DNA of 64,000 nt from Aureimonas mangrovi (GTDB lineage: Bacteria; Pseudomonadota; Alphaproteobacteria; Rhizobiales; Rhizobiaceae), in assembly GCF_014058705.1 (NCBI RefSeq), contig NZ_CP059692.1, positions 1,617,001-1,681,000 on the forward strand. Reading direction: 5' to 3'. The notes beneath the pieces were generated by a model. That model did not search any database. It worked only from the letters and a program-made list of their open reading frames with translations, and was not told the DNA's origin. Every line of letters begins with the position of its first letter. Position 1 is the stretch's first letter. Positions 56,927 to 64,000 of this stretch are shown piece after piece. A program made the translations under genes and the position numbers.

Positions 56927-57520
56927 ATGAGACTGATACTGCTTGGCCCGCCGGGGGCGGGGAAGGGGACACAAGCGCAACGCCTCATTGAGCGATATGG
57001 CATTCCGCAGCTTTCCACCGGCGACATGCTGCGTGCGGCGGTTGCGGCGGGGACGGACGTCGGCAAGCGAGCACAGGCGGTAATGGACGCGGGCGAGCTC
57101 GTTTCGGACGAGATCGTCGTCGGGATCGTCGATGAGCGAATCGAGGAGCCCGACGCGAAGAAAGGCTTCGTTCTCGACGGCTTTCCGCGCACTGTTCCGC
57201 AGGCCGACGCTCTGGAGAAGATGCTCTCCGAAAAGGGCCTGAAGGTCGACGCGGTTATCGAGTTCCAGGTTGACGAGAAGGTGCTCGTCGGCCGGATCGA
57301 GAAGCGCGCCGCCGAGACGGCCGCCAAGGGTCTCCCGATCCGCAAGGACGACAAGCCGGAGGTGTTCCTTCGCCGGCTCGAGGAGTTCAAGGCTGCGACG
57401 ACAGCCGTCGGCCCGTACTATCGCGAACGCGGCATTCTGCATTCGATTGATGGCATGGCACCGATCGACGAGGTGACGCGCCGCATCGAGGAGATCCTCA
57501 CGGCCGCGGCGCTCGATTAG
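56927..57520 (+). CDS. adk: Adenylate kinase
   Basis: Interconverts ATP+AMP and 2 ADP; 197 residues, the short form without a zinc LID, with P-loop [22 protein letters not shown] for AMP binding, and [10 protein letters not shown] compact lid lacks the cysteine tetrad. The ATG directly follows the secY stop with no gap, so translation is probably coupled. Confidence 0.99.
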   Translation: MRLILLGPPGAGKGTQAQRLIERYGIPQLSTGDMLRAAVAAGTDVGKRAQAVMDAGELVSDEIVVGIVDERIEEPDAKKGFVLDGFPRTVPQADALEKMLSEKGLKVDAVIEFQVDEKVLVGRIEKRAAETAAKGLPIRKDDKPEVFLRRLEEFKAATTAVGPYYRERGILHSIDGMAPIDEVTRRIEEILTAAALD

Positions 57521-57545
57521 GACAACAGACACGGGCGGGCGCCCG

Positions 57546-57574
57546 GTTGACTTGCGGCGCCCTCTCGATTATCT
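57546..57574 (+). promoter_or_regulatory. Strong candidate promoter of rpsM-rpsK
   Basis: GTTGAC (57546-57551) and TTATCT (57569-57574) with exactly 17 bases between them give one of the best promoter matches in the window. It lies 26 bp after the adk stop, with start expected near 57581 and a leader of about 148 bases. Confidence 0.6.
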
Positions 57575-57625
57575 GCGCACCATCCTTTCAGGTGGAAACG
57601 CGGCTGGCCGTCCGAGCAGGGCGTT

Positions 57626-57663
57626 GCCGGCCTTTCGCCTGTAGGTATCCCGCAAGGGCCGGC
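57626..57663 (+). promoter_or_regulatory. Stem in the rpsM leader
   Basis: GCCGGCC (57626-57632) and GGCCGGC (57657-57663) pair exactly around a 24-base loop, within the leader that the promoter at 57546-57574 would produce. A ribosomal-protein binding leader is possible; I do not recognise a known class. Confidence 0.4.
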
Positions 57664-57728
57664 CTCCACCGGACGCGGGGTTCTGTCAAACGCGCCGACA
57701 GATCGTCGGCCCACATGGAGAGACGAAT

Positions 57729-58097
57729 ATGGCCCGTATTGCCGGCGTCAACATTCCGACCAACAAGCGCGTCGTCATCGCGCTGCAGTACATCCACGGC
57801 ATCGGCCCGCGCTTCGCGCAGGAGATCGTCGAGAAGGTCAACCTCGCTGCCGAGCGTCGCGTGAACGACCTGACGGACGCCGAGATCCTGCAGATCCGCG
57901 AGATGATCGACCGTGACTACCGGGTCGAGGGCGATCTTCGTCGCGAGACCTCTATGAACATCAAGCGCCTGATGGACCTTGGCTGCTATCGCGGCCTGCG
58001 CCATCGTCGAGGCCTGCCGGTTCGTGGCCAGCGCACGCACACCAATGCGCGCACCCGCAAGGGTCCTGCCAAGGCAATCGCCGGCAAGAAGAAGTAA
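57729..58097 (+). CDS. rpsM: 30S ribosomal protein S13
   Basis: 122 residues; head protein contacting tRNA and L5. [25 protein letters not shown] and the basic C-terminal [24 protein letters not shown] are typical. A 106-bp gap follows before rpsK. Confidence 0.99.
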   Translation: MARIAGVNIPTNKRVVIALQYIHGIGPRFAQEIVEKVNLAAERRVNDLTDAEILQIREMIDRDYRVEGDLRRETSMNIKRLMDLGCYRGLRHRRGLPVRGQRTHTNARTRKGPAKAIAGKKK

Positions 58098-58203
58098 TCT
58101 CGGGGAGGGCCATCGGGCTCTCCTCGTTCATGGGTGCGCCGGGCCGGCGCGCCCGGTGTAGCCGCCGGCATTACGGCGGTGTCGATATCCAAGGGAATAG
58201 AGA

Positions 58204-58593
58204 ATGGCCAAGGAAGCACAGCGCGTCCGTCGTCGCGAGCGCAAGAACATCACCTCGGGCGTCGCCCACGTGAACTCCTCGTTCAACAACACGCTGATCA
58301 CCATCACGGACGCGCAGGGCAACGCCATCGCCTGGTCGTCGGCCGGTGCGCAGGGGTTCAAGGGCTCGCGCAAGTCGACGCCGTTTGCTGCGCAGATCGC
58401 TGCCGAAGATGCTGCCAAGAAGGCGCAGGAACACGGCATGCGTACCCTCGAAGTCGAGGTCTGCGGACCCGGCTCGGGTCGCGAGTCGGCGCTGCGCGCG
58501 CTGCAGGCCGCCGGCTTCACGATCACCTCGATCCGCGATGTGACGCCGATCCCGCACAACGGCGTTCGCCCGCGCAAGAAGCGCCGCGTCTAA
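58204..58593 (+). CDS. rpsK: 30S ribosomal protein S11
   Basis: 129 residues; platform protein. [22 protein letters not shown] and the C-terminal [18 protein letters not shown] are diagnostic. A strong intrinsic terminator lies 19 bp after the stop. Confidence 0.99.
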   Translation: MAKEAQRVRRRERKNITSGVAHVNSSFNNTLITITDAQGNAIAWSSAGAQGFKGSRKSTPFAAQIAAEDAAKKAQEHGMRTLEVEVCGPGSGRESALRALQAAGFTITSIRDVTPIPHNGVRPRKKRRV

Positions 58594-58612
58594 GGCCGTC
58601 TTCGAAGACTGC

Positions 58613-58642
58613 ACCGCACCGCTTATCCAGCGGTGCGGTTTT
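58613..58642 (+). terminator. Intrinsic terminator between rpsK and rpoA
   Basis: ACCGCACCGCT (58613-58623) pairs perfectly with AGCGGTGCGGT (58629-58639) around the loop TATCC, and TTTT follows. By sequence this is the clearest intrinsic terminator in the ribosomal cluster. Confidence 0.8.
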
Positions 58643-58726
58643 GCCCGTTTCGAGAGGGGGGATCCTTCTCATGAGACGCCCGATGCCACGATTGGATGGT
58701 GGCCGGGCAGTTGAAAGGCAAAAGCC

Positions 58727-59746
58727 ATGATCGCTAGCAACTGGCAGGACCTGACCAAGCCGAATCAGGTCGTCTTCAAGAGCGGCTCGCGCACGAAGGC
58801 CTCGCTCGTCGCTGAGCCGCTGGAGCGCGGCTTCGGCCTGACGCTCGGCAACGCGCTGCGTCGCGTTCTTCTGTCCTCGCTGCAGGGCGCGGCGGTGACT
58901 GCGATCCAGATCGACGGCGTTCTCCACGAATTCTCCTCGATCGCCGGTGTGCGCGAGGACGTCACCGACATCGTCCTGAACGTCAAGGAAATCGCCATCG
59001 GCATGCAGGGCGAGGGCCCGAAGCGCATGGTCCTGCGCAAGCAGGGCCCAGGCGTCGTCACTGCCGGCGACATCCAGACCGTTGGTGATATCGAGATCCT
59101 GAACCCCGAGCATGAGATCTGCACGCTCGACGAGGGCGCAGAGATCCGCATCGAGTTCACCGTGAACACCGGCAAGGGCTATGTGCCGGCCGACCAGAAC
59201 CGCGCCGAGGATGCGCCGATCGGGCTCGTGCCGGTCGATTCGCTGTTCTCGCCGGTGAAGAAGGTGTCCTACAAGGTCGAGAATACCCGCGAGGGGCAGG
59301 ACCTGAACAAGGACAAGCTGACGATGGAGATCGAGACCGATGGCTCGATCTCGGGCGAGGACGCCGTGGCCTACGCCGCGCGCATCCTGCAGGATCAGCT
59401 TTCGGTGTTCGTGAACTTCGAGGAGCCGCAGCGCGACCAGCGCGGGGCCGCCGACGAGCAGATCGCAGAGCTCGCCTTCAACCCGGCGCTGCTCAAGAAG
59501 GTCGACGAACTCGAGCTCTCGGTGCGCTCGGCCAACTGCCTGAAGAACGACAACATCGTCTATATCGGTGATCTGATCCAGAAGACCGAGGCGGAGATGC
59601 TGCGCACGCCGAACTTCGGGCGCAAGTCGCTGAACGAGATCAAGGAAGTGCTGGCCTCCATGGGCCTGCATCTCGGCATGGAAGTGAACGCCTGGCCGCC
59701 GGAGAACATCGACGATCTGGCCAAGCGCTACGAAGACCAGTACTGA
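58727..59746 (+). CDS. rpoA: DNA-directed RNA polymerase subunit alpha
   Basis: Assembly platform of RNA polymerase and contact for activators; 339 residues. The N-terminal dimerisation domain includes [22 protein letters not shown], and the C-terminal domain includes [30 protein letters not shown], which binds UP elements. The 133-bp region before it follows a strong terminator, so rpoA-rplQ needs readthrough or its own promoter, which I could not place. Confidence 0.99.
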   Translation: MIASNWQDLTKPNQVVFKSGSRTKASLVAEPLERGFGLTLGNALRRVLLSSLQGAAVTAIQIDGVLHEFSSIAGVREDVTDIVLNVKEIAIGMQGEGPKRMVLRKQGPGVVTAGDIQTVGDIEILNPEHEICTLDEGAEIRIEFTVNTGKGYVPADQNRAEDAPIGLVPVDSLFSPVKKVSYKVENTREGQDLNKDKLTMEIETDGSISGEDAVAYAARILQDQLSVFVNFEEPQRDQRGAADEQIAELAFNPALLKKVDELELSVRSANCLKNDNIVYIGDLIQKTEAEMLRTPNFGRKSLNEIKEVLASMGLHLGMEVNAWPPENIDDLAKRYEDQY

Positions 59747-59878
59747 GAACCAACCGCCGCCTCCGGGCGGCGGTCGCATGCCAGACCAATCATTCAAAGG
59801 CACATGCGACCCGCTTGAAGGGAACGCGAGGATGCCGTCCCCCGGCGAGAATGCCGGCATTTTTCGAGGAAGAACACG

Positions 59879-60301
59879 ATGCGTCACGCCAATCGGGGCC
59901 GCAAGCTCAACCGCACCCACGAGCATCGCAAGGCGATGTTCGCCAACATGGTCGCTTCGCTCATCGAGCACGAGCAGATCGTAACAACCCTGCCGAAGGC
60001 GAAGGATCTTCGCCCGATCGTCGAGAAGATGATCACGCTCGGCAAGCGCGGCGACCTGCATGCGCGCCGCCAGGCGATCAGCCAGGTGCGCGACGAGACC
60101 GTCATCAAGAAGCTGTTCGATACGCTGGCTCCCCGCTATGCGGACCGCAACGGCGGATACACACGCGTGCTCAAGGCGGGCTTTCGTCGCGGCGACAATG
60201 CGCCGATGGCGGTGATCGAGTTCGTCGACCGTGACGTCGATGCGCGCGGCGCGATCGATCGCGCTCGCGTTGAGGCCGAAGGCGAGAACGAGGCCGCCTA
60301 A
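59879..60301 (+). CDS. rplQ: 50S ribosomal protein L17
   Basis: 140 residues; [24 protein letters not shown] opens the protein and [21 protein letters not shown] is the conserved C-terminal part. Last gene of the cluster, followed by an intrinsic terminator. Confidence 0.99.
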   Translation: MRHANRGRKLNRTHEHRKAMFANMVASLIEHEQIVTTLPKAKDLRPIVEKMITLGKRGDLHARRQAISQVRDETVIKKLFDTLAPRYADRNGGYTRVLKAGFRRGDNAPMAVIEFVDRDVDARGAIDRARVEAEGENEAA

Positions 60302-60322
60302 GCCACACAGCGTTGATTTTTG

Positions 60323-60360
60323 AAGGCGGCGGGTGCGGATTTTCGTGCCTGCCGCCTTTG
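60323..60360 (+). terminator. Intrinsic terminator after rplQ
   Basis: AAGGCGGC (60323-60330) pairs with GCCGCCTT (60351-60358), the stem continuing inwards with G-C and wobble pairs to about 15 pairs, followed by TTTGCT. It closes the ribosomal super-cluster. Confidence 0.75.
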
Positions 60361-60414
60361 CTATGGAGGCGCTCCGTCGTATGTCGGGGCAGGGGCGGCG
60401 TGTCGCCCCATGAG

Positions 60415-60489
60415 GCCGGCTTAGCTCAGCGGTAGAGCAGCGGTTTTGTAAACCGAAGGTCGGGGGTTCAATCCCCTCAGCCGGCACCA
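60415..60489 (+). tRNA. tRNA-Thr (anticodon TGT)
   Basis: A 75-base cloverleaf: acceptor GCCGGCT / AGCCGGC, anticodon loop TTTGTAA (anticodon TGT, codon ACA), T arm GGGGTTCAATCCCC, encoded CCA. With the CGT isoacceptor at 17106-17181, two of the threonine tRNAs are in this window. An inverted repeat GCTGTCC/GGACAGC (60495-60528) follows and may help 3' end formation. Confidence 0.97.
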
Positions 60490-60656
60490 TTCTTGCTGTC
60501 CGAGGGCCCAAGAGCCTTCAAGGACAGCGCCGCGAGGGAAGCGGCGACTGATTCGACGTTCTCCCCGCGCTTGCGAACGACGGCGCATTCCCCGACAGTC
60601 TGTGCGGCGATTCTGCGGCGGCCTTTCGCCGGGACGGGATGAAAGGGCGTAGGGCG

Positions 60657-62150
60657 ATGGATCTCATTTACGGGCTGTTCTCGGCGATCGAGGACTTCAC
60701 GTGGGGCTGGGCCCTTATTCCCATCCTGGTGATCTTCGGCGTCTTCATCACCGTGATGAGCGGCTTCGTGCAGTTCGAATATGTCGGGCGGATGTTCCGT
60801 GTGCTGTCCGCCAAGAACCAGAGCGGCGATCCCAACGCGATCAGCGCCCGCGAGGCGCTCCTCGTCTCCGTCGGCGGGCGCGTGGGCGGCGGGAACATCG
60901 CGGGTGTCGCCGTCGCCATCACCATCGGCGGTCCGGGCGCGGTGTTCTGGATGTGGGCAGTGGCGCTGATCGGCATGGCGACGAGCCTCGTCGAATCGAC
61001 GCTCGCGCAGGTCTACAAGCGCGCGAACGGTGACGGCACCTATCGCGGCGGCCCCGCCAGCTACATCATCCACGGTCTCGGCGCACAGTATCGATGGCTC
61101 GCGATCTTCTACGCCCTGTGCCTGATGGCGGCTTTCGCCTTCGGCTTCAACGCTTTCCAGGGCAATACCTTCGCGGGCGCGGTGAACGATTCGTTCGGCC
61201 TCGGTCGCGGCTGGAGCGGCGCATTCCTCGCCGTCCTCACGGGCTTCATCGTCTATGGCGGCATCAAGCGGATCGCCAAGGCATCGGACGTGATCATCCC
61301 GATCATGGCGTTCGGCTACATCGGCATGGCGCTCCTAATCATCGTGCTTAACATCACGGACGTGCCGAGCGTCCTCTACTCGATTGTCGCGAACGCGTTC
61401 GGCTTCGAGGAGGCCGTCGGCGGGGGCGTCGGGGTCGCGCTAGCGCAGGGGCTGCGTCGCGGCCTGTTCTCCAACGAGGCAGGGCTCGGCTCCGCGCCGA
61501 ATGTCGCCGCGACGGCCGACGTGCGGCACCCGATCAGCCAGGGGATCACGCAGTCCTTCTCGGTCTTCATCGATACGATCATCATCTGCTCGTGCACGGC
61601 CTTCATCATCCTCCTGAGCCCGGTCTATCAGCCGGGCGCCGAGGGCATCGACGGCGTGGTGCTGACCCAGCAGTCGCTTGTCAGCCATGTCGGGGACTGG
61701 TCGCAGTACTTCCTGACCTTCGCGATCCTGCTCTTCGCCTTCTCCTCCATCATCTACAACTACTATCTCGGGGAGACGGCGCTTTCGGTGATGACGCAGA
61801 ACCCGGTGGCGCTGCACGTCCTGCGGCTCGCGATCGTCGCCGTCGTGTTCCTCGGGGCGACGGCGCCCGGGGCGAGCGCGGTGTTCTTCTTCTCCGACCC
61901 GCTGATGGGCGTGCTCGCGCTTGTCAACCTGATGGCGATCATGATGCTTTTCCCGATCGCGCTGCGCGTGCTCAACGACTTCCGGGCGCAGTTAAAGGCG
62001 GGGGTTTCGCGCCCGGTCTTCGATCCTGAGCGCTTCTCGGACCTTGCGATCGATCCGACCGCCTGGCCGCATGCGCGCAAGGCCGGGGAGGAAGGGGCAT
62101 CGCGCGATGACAAGCCGACGGCTGGCGCGGCGCCGGCCACGGCGCGCTGA
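60657..62150 (+). CDS. Alanine/glycine:cation symporter (AGCS family)
   Basis: Inner-membrane Na+ or H+ coupled amino-acid importer, 497 residues and about eleven helices. Family motifs seen are ISAREALLVSVGGRVGGGNIAGVAVAI near the N-terminus, VESTLAQVYKR and GLRRGLFSNEAGLGSAPNVAATAD in the middle. The start could be ATG 60657 or, six codons earlier, ATG 60639; the former leaves GAAAGG at a usable distance. The C-terminus is hydrophilic. It stands alone between tRNA genes. Confidence 0.92.
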   Translation: MDLIYGLFSAIEDFTWGWALIPILVIFGVFITVMSGFVQFEYVGRMFRVLSAKNQSGDPNAISAREALLVSVGGRVGGGNIAGVAVAITIGGPGAVFWMWAVALIGMATSLVESTLAQVYKRANGDGTYRGGPASYIIHGLGAQYRWLAIFYALCLMAAFAFGFNAFQGNTFAGAVNDSFGLGRGWSGAFLAVLTGFIVYGGIKRIAKASDVIIPIMAFGYIGMALLIIVLNITDVPSVLYSIVANAFGFEEAVGGGVGVALAQGLRRGLFSNEAGLGSAPNVAATADVRHPISQGITQSFSVFIDTIIICSCTAFIILLSPVYQPGAEGIDGVVLTQQSLVSHVGDWSQYFLTFAILLFAFSSIIYNYYLGETALSVMTQNPVALHVLRLAIVAVVFLGATAPGASAVFFFSDPLMGVLALVNLMAIMMLFPIALRVLNDFRAQLKAGVSRPVFDPERFSDLAIDPTAWPHARKAGEEGASRDDKPTAGAAPATAR

Positions 62151-62230
62151 CGGGAAAATCGTGCTGGCGACGATTGACTTCCGGCGTGAGACACCGCAGA
62201 TCGCCGTTGTGGCTGGTTCGTCCAGCCATT

Positions 62231-62307
<77 letters not shown>

Positions 62308-62429
62308 AATGCCAAGTATCGCACCGAACGCCGGTCGGTTCTGTACGGCAGATGGGTGGAATGACGTTTCAGAGCGCTTTCGCGTCCGCATGGGCGTCTG
62401 CGCTCCAAAGCCGCCGACGGAGAGTTTCG

Positions 62430-62738
62430 ATGGTCGCCCGCATCTATCGTCCCTCACGCACCGCGATGCAGTCCGGCAAGGGTAAGTCCCACGAGTGGGT
62501 GCTCGTTTACGAACCCGCCGAGGCCAAGACGGTTGAGCCGCTGATGGGCTATACGTCCTCCGGCGACATGCGCTCGCAGATCCGCCTGACCTTCGAGACG
62601 AAGGAAGAGGCTATCGCCTATTGCGAGCGACAGGAAATCGCCTTCGAGGTGGAGGAGCCGAACGCGCCGCGCTCACGGCCCAAGCTTTCCTATTCCGACA
62701 ACTTCCGGTACGACCGCGTACAGCCCTGGACGCATTGA
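62430..62738 (+). CDS. Complex I accessory subunit, NDUFS4-like
   Basis: Homologue of the 18-kDa NDUFS4 subunit that stabilises the matrix-arm N-module of respiratory complex I in mitochondria and alphaproteobacteria. The 102-residue product starts MVARIYRPSRTAMQSG, has KSHEWVLVYEP and MRSQIRLTFETKEEAIAYCE, and ends DNFRYDRVQPWTH, close to the family's invariant C-terminus. CGGAGAG precedes the ATG at 62430; the frame opens at 62352. It lies between two tRNA genes, away from any nuo operon in view. Confidence 0.92.
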   Translation: MVARIYRPSRTAMQSGKGKSHEWVLVYEPAEAKTVEPLMGYTSSGDMRSQIRLTFETKEEAIAYCERQEIAFEVEEPNAPRSRPKLSYSDNFRYDRVQPWTH

Positions 62739-62759
62739 CCCGCGGCCGGGGTCCGGTGC

Positions 62760-62835
62760 GGCCCCGTAGCTCAGTGGATAGAGCACCGGCCTTCTAAGCC
62801 GATGGTCGCAGGTTCGAATCCTGCCGGGGTCGCCA
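62760..62835 (+). tRNA. tRNA-Arg (anticodon TCT)
   Basis: A 76-base cloverleaf with acceptor GGCCCCG / CGGGGTC (one G-U pair), D arm, anticodon stem CGGC / GCCG around CTTCTAA (anticodon TCT, codon AGA), T arm GCAGG-TTCGAAT-CCTGC, and encoded CCA after discriminator G. Confidence 0.97.
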
Positions 62836-62950
62836 GTCGTTTGCATGCTTCCCCCGGCCGTTGATCGCCGTCGCGAGTTGATGCCTTAACGTACCGAGGT
62901 CAAGAACGCGGCAGAACGGCATCTGCACGATACTCATCACGCAGCATCGA

Positions 62951-62979
62951 GAGCGACGCTCCGGAACGGATCGTCGCTC
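62951..62979 (+). promoter_or_regulatory. Hairpin leader before the small ORF
   Basis: GAGCGACG and CGTCGCTC pair exactly, and the interior TCCG-GAA-CGGA makes a further four pairs, giving about 12 pairs with one C/T mismatch. It ends 16 bases before the ATG at 62996, where it could limit ribosome access; alternatively it ends the tRNA-Arg transcript, though no T tract follows. Confidence 0.45.
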
Positions 62980-62995
62980 GCGGGATTAGCTGCCC

Positions 62996-63271
62996 ATGGG
63001 CAAGAGATACACCGTCGAGACGGCTTTCAAGGCCGGCAAGGACGCACACGACCGCGGCGTGCTTCGCGCTCTCGGTCCGCATCGCAGAGGTTCGCCCGAC
63101 TATGAGGATTGGGTTCGCGGATGGGATGCGGCCCTGCGCGCCGGACGTGGCGATCCGTCGAGGCTGAACGAAAGGCCGGATATTCTCACGCTCAGGGACG
63201 CCCGGCTCCAAAGCGCGAACAGCGAGGACCTCAACATTCTCGGCGACCGTCCTCGACCGAGAGCGCGGTGA
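62996..63271 (+). CDS. Small basic protein with RMF/CrpP-like signature, unknown function
   Basis: A 91-residue basic protein. The stretch from FKAGKDAHDRG to DYEDWVRGWDAALRAG has the layout of ribosome modulation factor and CrpP-related proteins: an early Gly/Ala-rich helix, then a Trp-x-x-Gly-Trp-Asp motif. The usual Cys-Pro-Tyr element before the tryptophan is replaced by SPDY, so the match is only partial and function cannot be assigned. The C-terminal third is hydrophilic and likely disordered. It lies between tRNA-Arg and the convergent penicillin-binding protein gene. Confidence 0.6.
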   Translation: MGKRYTVETAFKAGKDAHDRGVLRALGPHRRGSPDYEDWVRGWDAALRAGRGDPSRLNERPDILTLRDARLQSANSEDLNILGDRPRPRAR

Positions 63272-63372
63272 TGTCAGCTCGTGTCTGAGCGCGCTAGCCT
63301 GGGCGCTCGCACATTTCGCGGGTCCGGCTCGGCTCGGGCGACTGTGCGGTGTCGATAGCCCGGCGGGCCGCA

Positions 63373-64000
63373 TCAGTAGTTCGCGAGCACCGCGTCATAG
63401 GTCGCCATCCGGATGCGGTCATATCCGAAGGGACGCAGGGCCAGCGTGTTGGCGAAGGGGTTCTGCGGATTCCCCATTGTCGGCGGCATGTGCATGATCG
63501 GCAGGATCCGGCTCAGGATCCGGCCCGCTGCCGGCACCGCGTTCCAGCCCGAGGTGCGGAAGCCGTGCGTACCCTCAACGGGTTTGGGCTCATCCAGAAT
63601 CACCAGGAAAAGGTACTTTGGGTCGTTCGCCGGGAGGATGCCCATGAAGGAGGTCATCACGCGCGTGCGCTCGTAACGACCATTGATCACCTTCTCCGCC
63701 GTCCCGGTCTTGCCGCCGATATAGTAGCCATCGAGGTTGGCGCCCTTGGCCGAGCCGGTGATGGCGTTCAGGCGCATCAGATAGCGTAGTGCCTCGCCGG
63801 ATTGCGGCGTCACGACATTGTCCTGAATGATGCGTGAGGCCGGATCGCTGCCCTTCACGAAGGTGGGCCGATAGAGGTGCCCGCCGTTGACGAGCGCGCC
63901 GATGCCCATCGCCGCCTGCAGGGGCGTGACGGCAAGGCCGTGCCCGAAGGCGATCGTGGCCGTGTTCACCGGCTGCCAGTTCCGCGGCACGATGGGGCTT
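63373..64000 (-). CDS. Class B penicillin-binding protein, FtsI-like (C-terminal part, cut by window edge)
   Basis: Transpeptidase domain of a peptidoglycan D,D-transpeptidase, probably the septal enzyme FtsI/PBP3. The reading frame enters from beyond 64000 (codons for Ser-Pro-Ile precede the internal GTG at 63990), so about 209 C-terminal residues are visible. NTATIAFGHGLAVTPLQ and the KTGTAEK box (third active-site motif) are clear; the SxxK and SxN motifs lie outside the window. It ends DAVLANY. If it is ftsI, the dcw cell-division cluster should continue to the right. Confidence 0.85.
   Translation of the reverse strand, partial: SPIVPRNWQPVNTATIAFGHGLAVTPLQAAMGIGALVNGGHLYRPTFVKGSDPASRIIQDNVVTPQSGEALRYLMRLNAITGSAKGANLDGYYIGGKTGTAEKVINGRYERTRVMTSFMGILPANDPKYLFLVILDEPKPVEGTHGFRTSGWNAVPAAGRILSRILPIMHMPPTMGNPQNPFANTLALRPFGYDRIRMATYDAVLANY

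Noticed and set aside
58523-60511. Antisense frame of about 662 codons across rpoA and rplQ
   Set aside because: Shadow of rpoA and rplQ, with no independent ribosome binding site or domain; it also crosses a tRNA gene.

Overview
The window is GC-rich (by eye roughly mid-60s percent) and reads as chromosome of an alphaproteobacterium, most likely order Hyphomicrobiales and near Rhizobiaceae/Aurantimonadaceae. That placement is inferred from gene content and order: tRNA-Trp-secE-nusG-rplKAJL-rpoBC-rpsLG-fusA-tuf joined directly to the S10/spc/alpha ribosomal operons, no rpmJ or infA in the cluster, an NDUFS4-type complex I subunit, a cisplatin-response type ATP-dependent DNA ligase, DUF2076, and the NAGGN osmoprotectant genes known from rhizobia. 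Promoter-like sequences match the alphaproteobacterial CTTGAC-N17-CTATAT form. No insertion sequence, prophage, CRISPR array or transferred island was seen.

Layout. 0.16-4.8 kb: a four-gene valine (isobutyryl-CoA) degradation operon with stop/start overlaps. 4.8-9.2 kb (minus): terC-queF-ribB-capD, linking a membrane metal-transport-type protein, queuosine and riboflavin biosynthesis, and a nucleotide-sugar dehydratase. 9.4-10.2 kb: a solitary fdhD. 10.2-15.0 kb (minus): the NAGGN dipeptide osmolyte operon asnO-ngg-M42 peptidase. 15.2-28.5 kb: mixed housekeeping and poorly characterised genes (MaoC hydratase, phosphoglycolate phosphatase, DUF2076, tRNA-Thr(CGT), flavin oxidoreductase, secreted protein, DnaQ-like exonuclease, DNA ligase, small membrane protein, a tightly overlapping minus-strand set hydrolase-DUF952-pyrD-deacetylase, YjbQ, MscL, aminotransferase, AbrB-type transporter).

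28.6-60.4 kb: about 32 kb of transcription and translation machinery, all on the plus strand. Coding density is high, but several gaps hold strong hairpins, apparent intrinsic terminators and promoter-like sequences (rplA/rplJ, rplL/rpoB, rpoB/rpoC, rpoC/rpsL, tuf/rpsJ, rplR/rpsE, rplO/secY, adk/rpsM, rpsK/rpoA). These suggest that the super-cluster is read as several units with internal attenuation.

60.4-64 kb: tRNA-Thr(TGT), an alanine/glycine:cation symporter, tRNA-Pro(TGG), an NDUFS4-like gene, tRNA-Arg(TCT), a small unannotated ORF with an RMF/CrpP-like W-x-x-G-W signature, and the C-terminal part of a class B penicillin-binding protein cut by the window edge.

I found no clearly new multi-gene system. 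The best leads are the small RMF/CrpP-like ORF with its hairpin leader, the AT-rich perfect palindrome between terC and fdhD, the exonuclease-ligase pair lacking the usual ligase partners, and the internal terminator/promoter punctuation of the ribosomal super-cluster.
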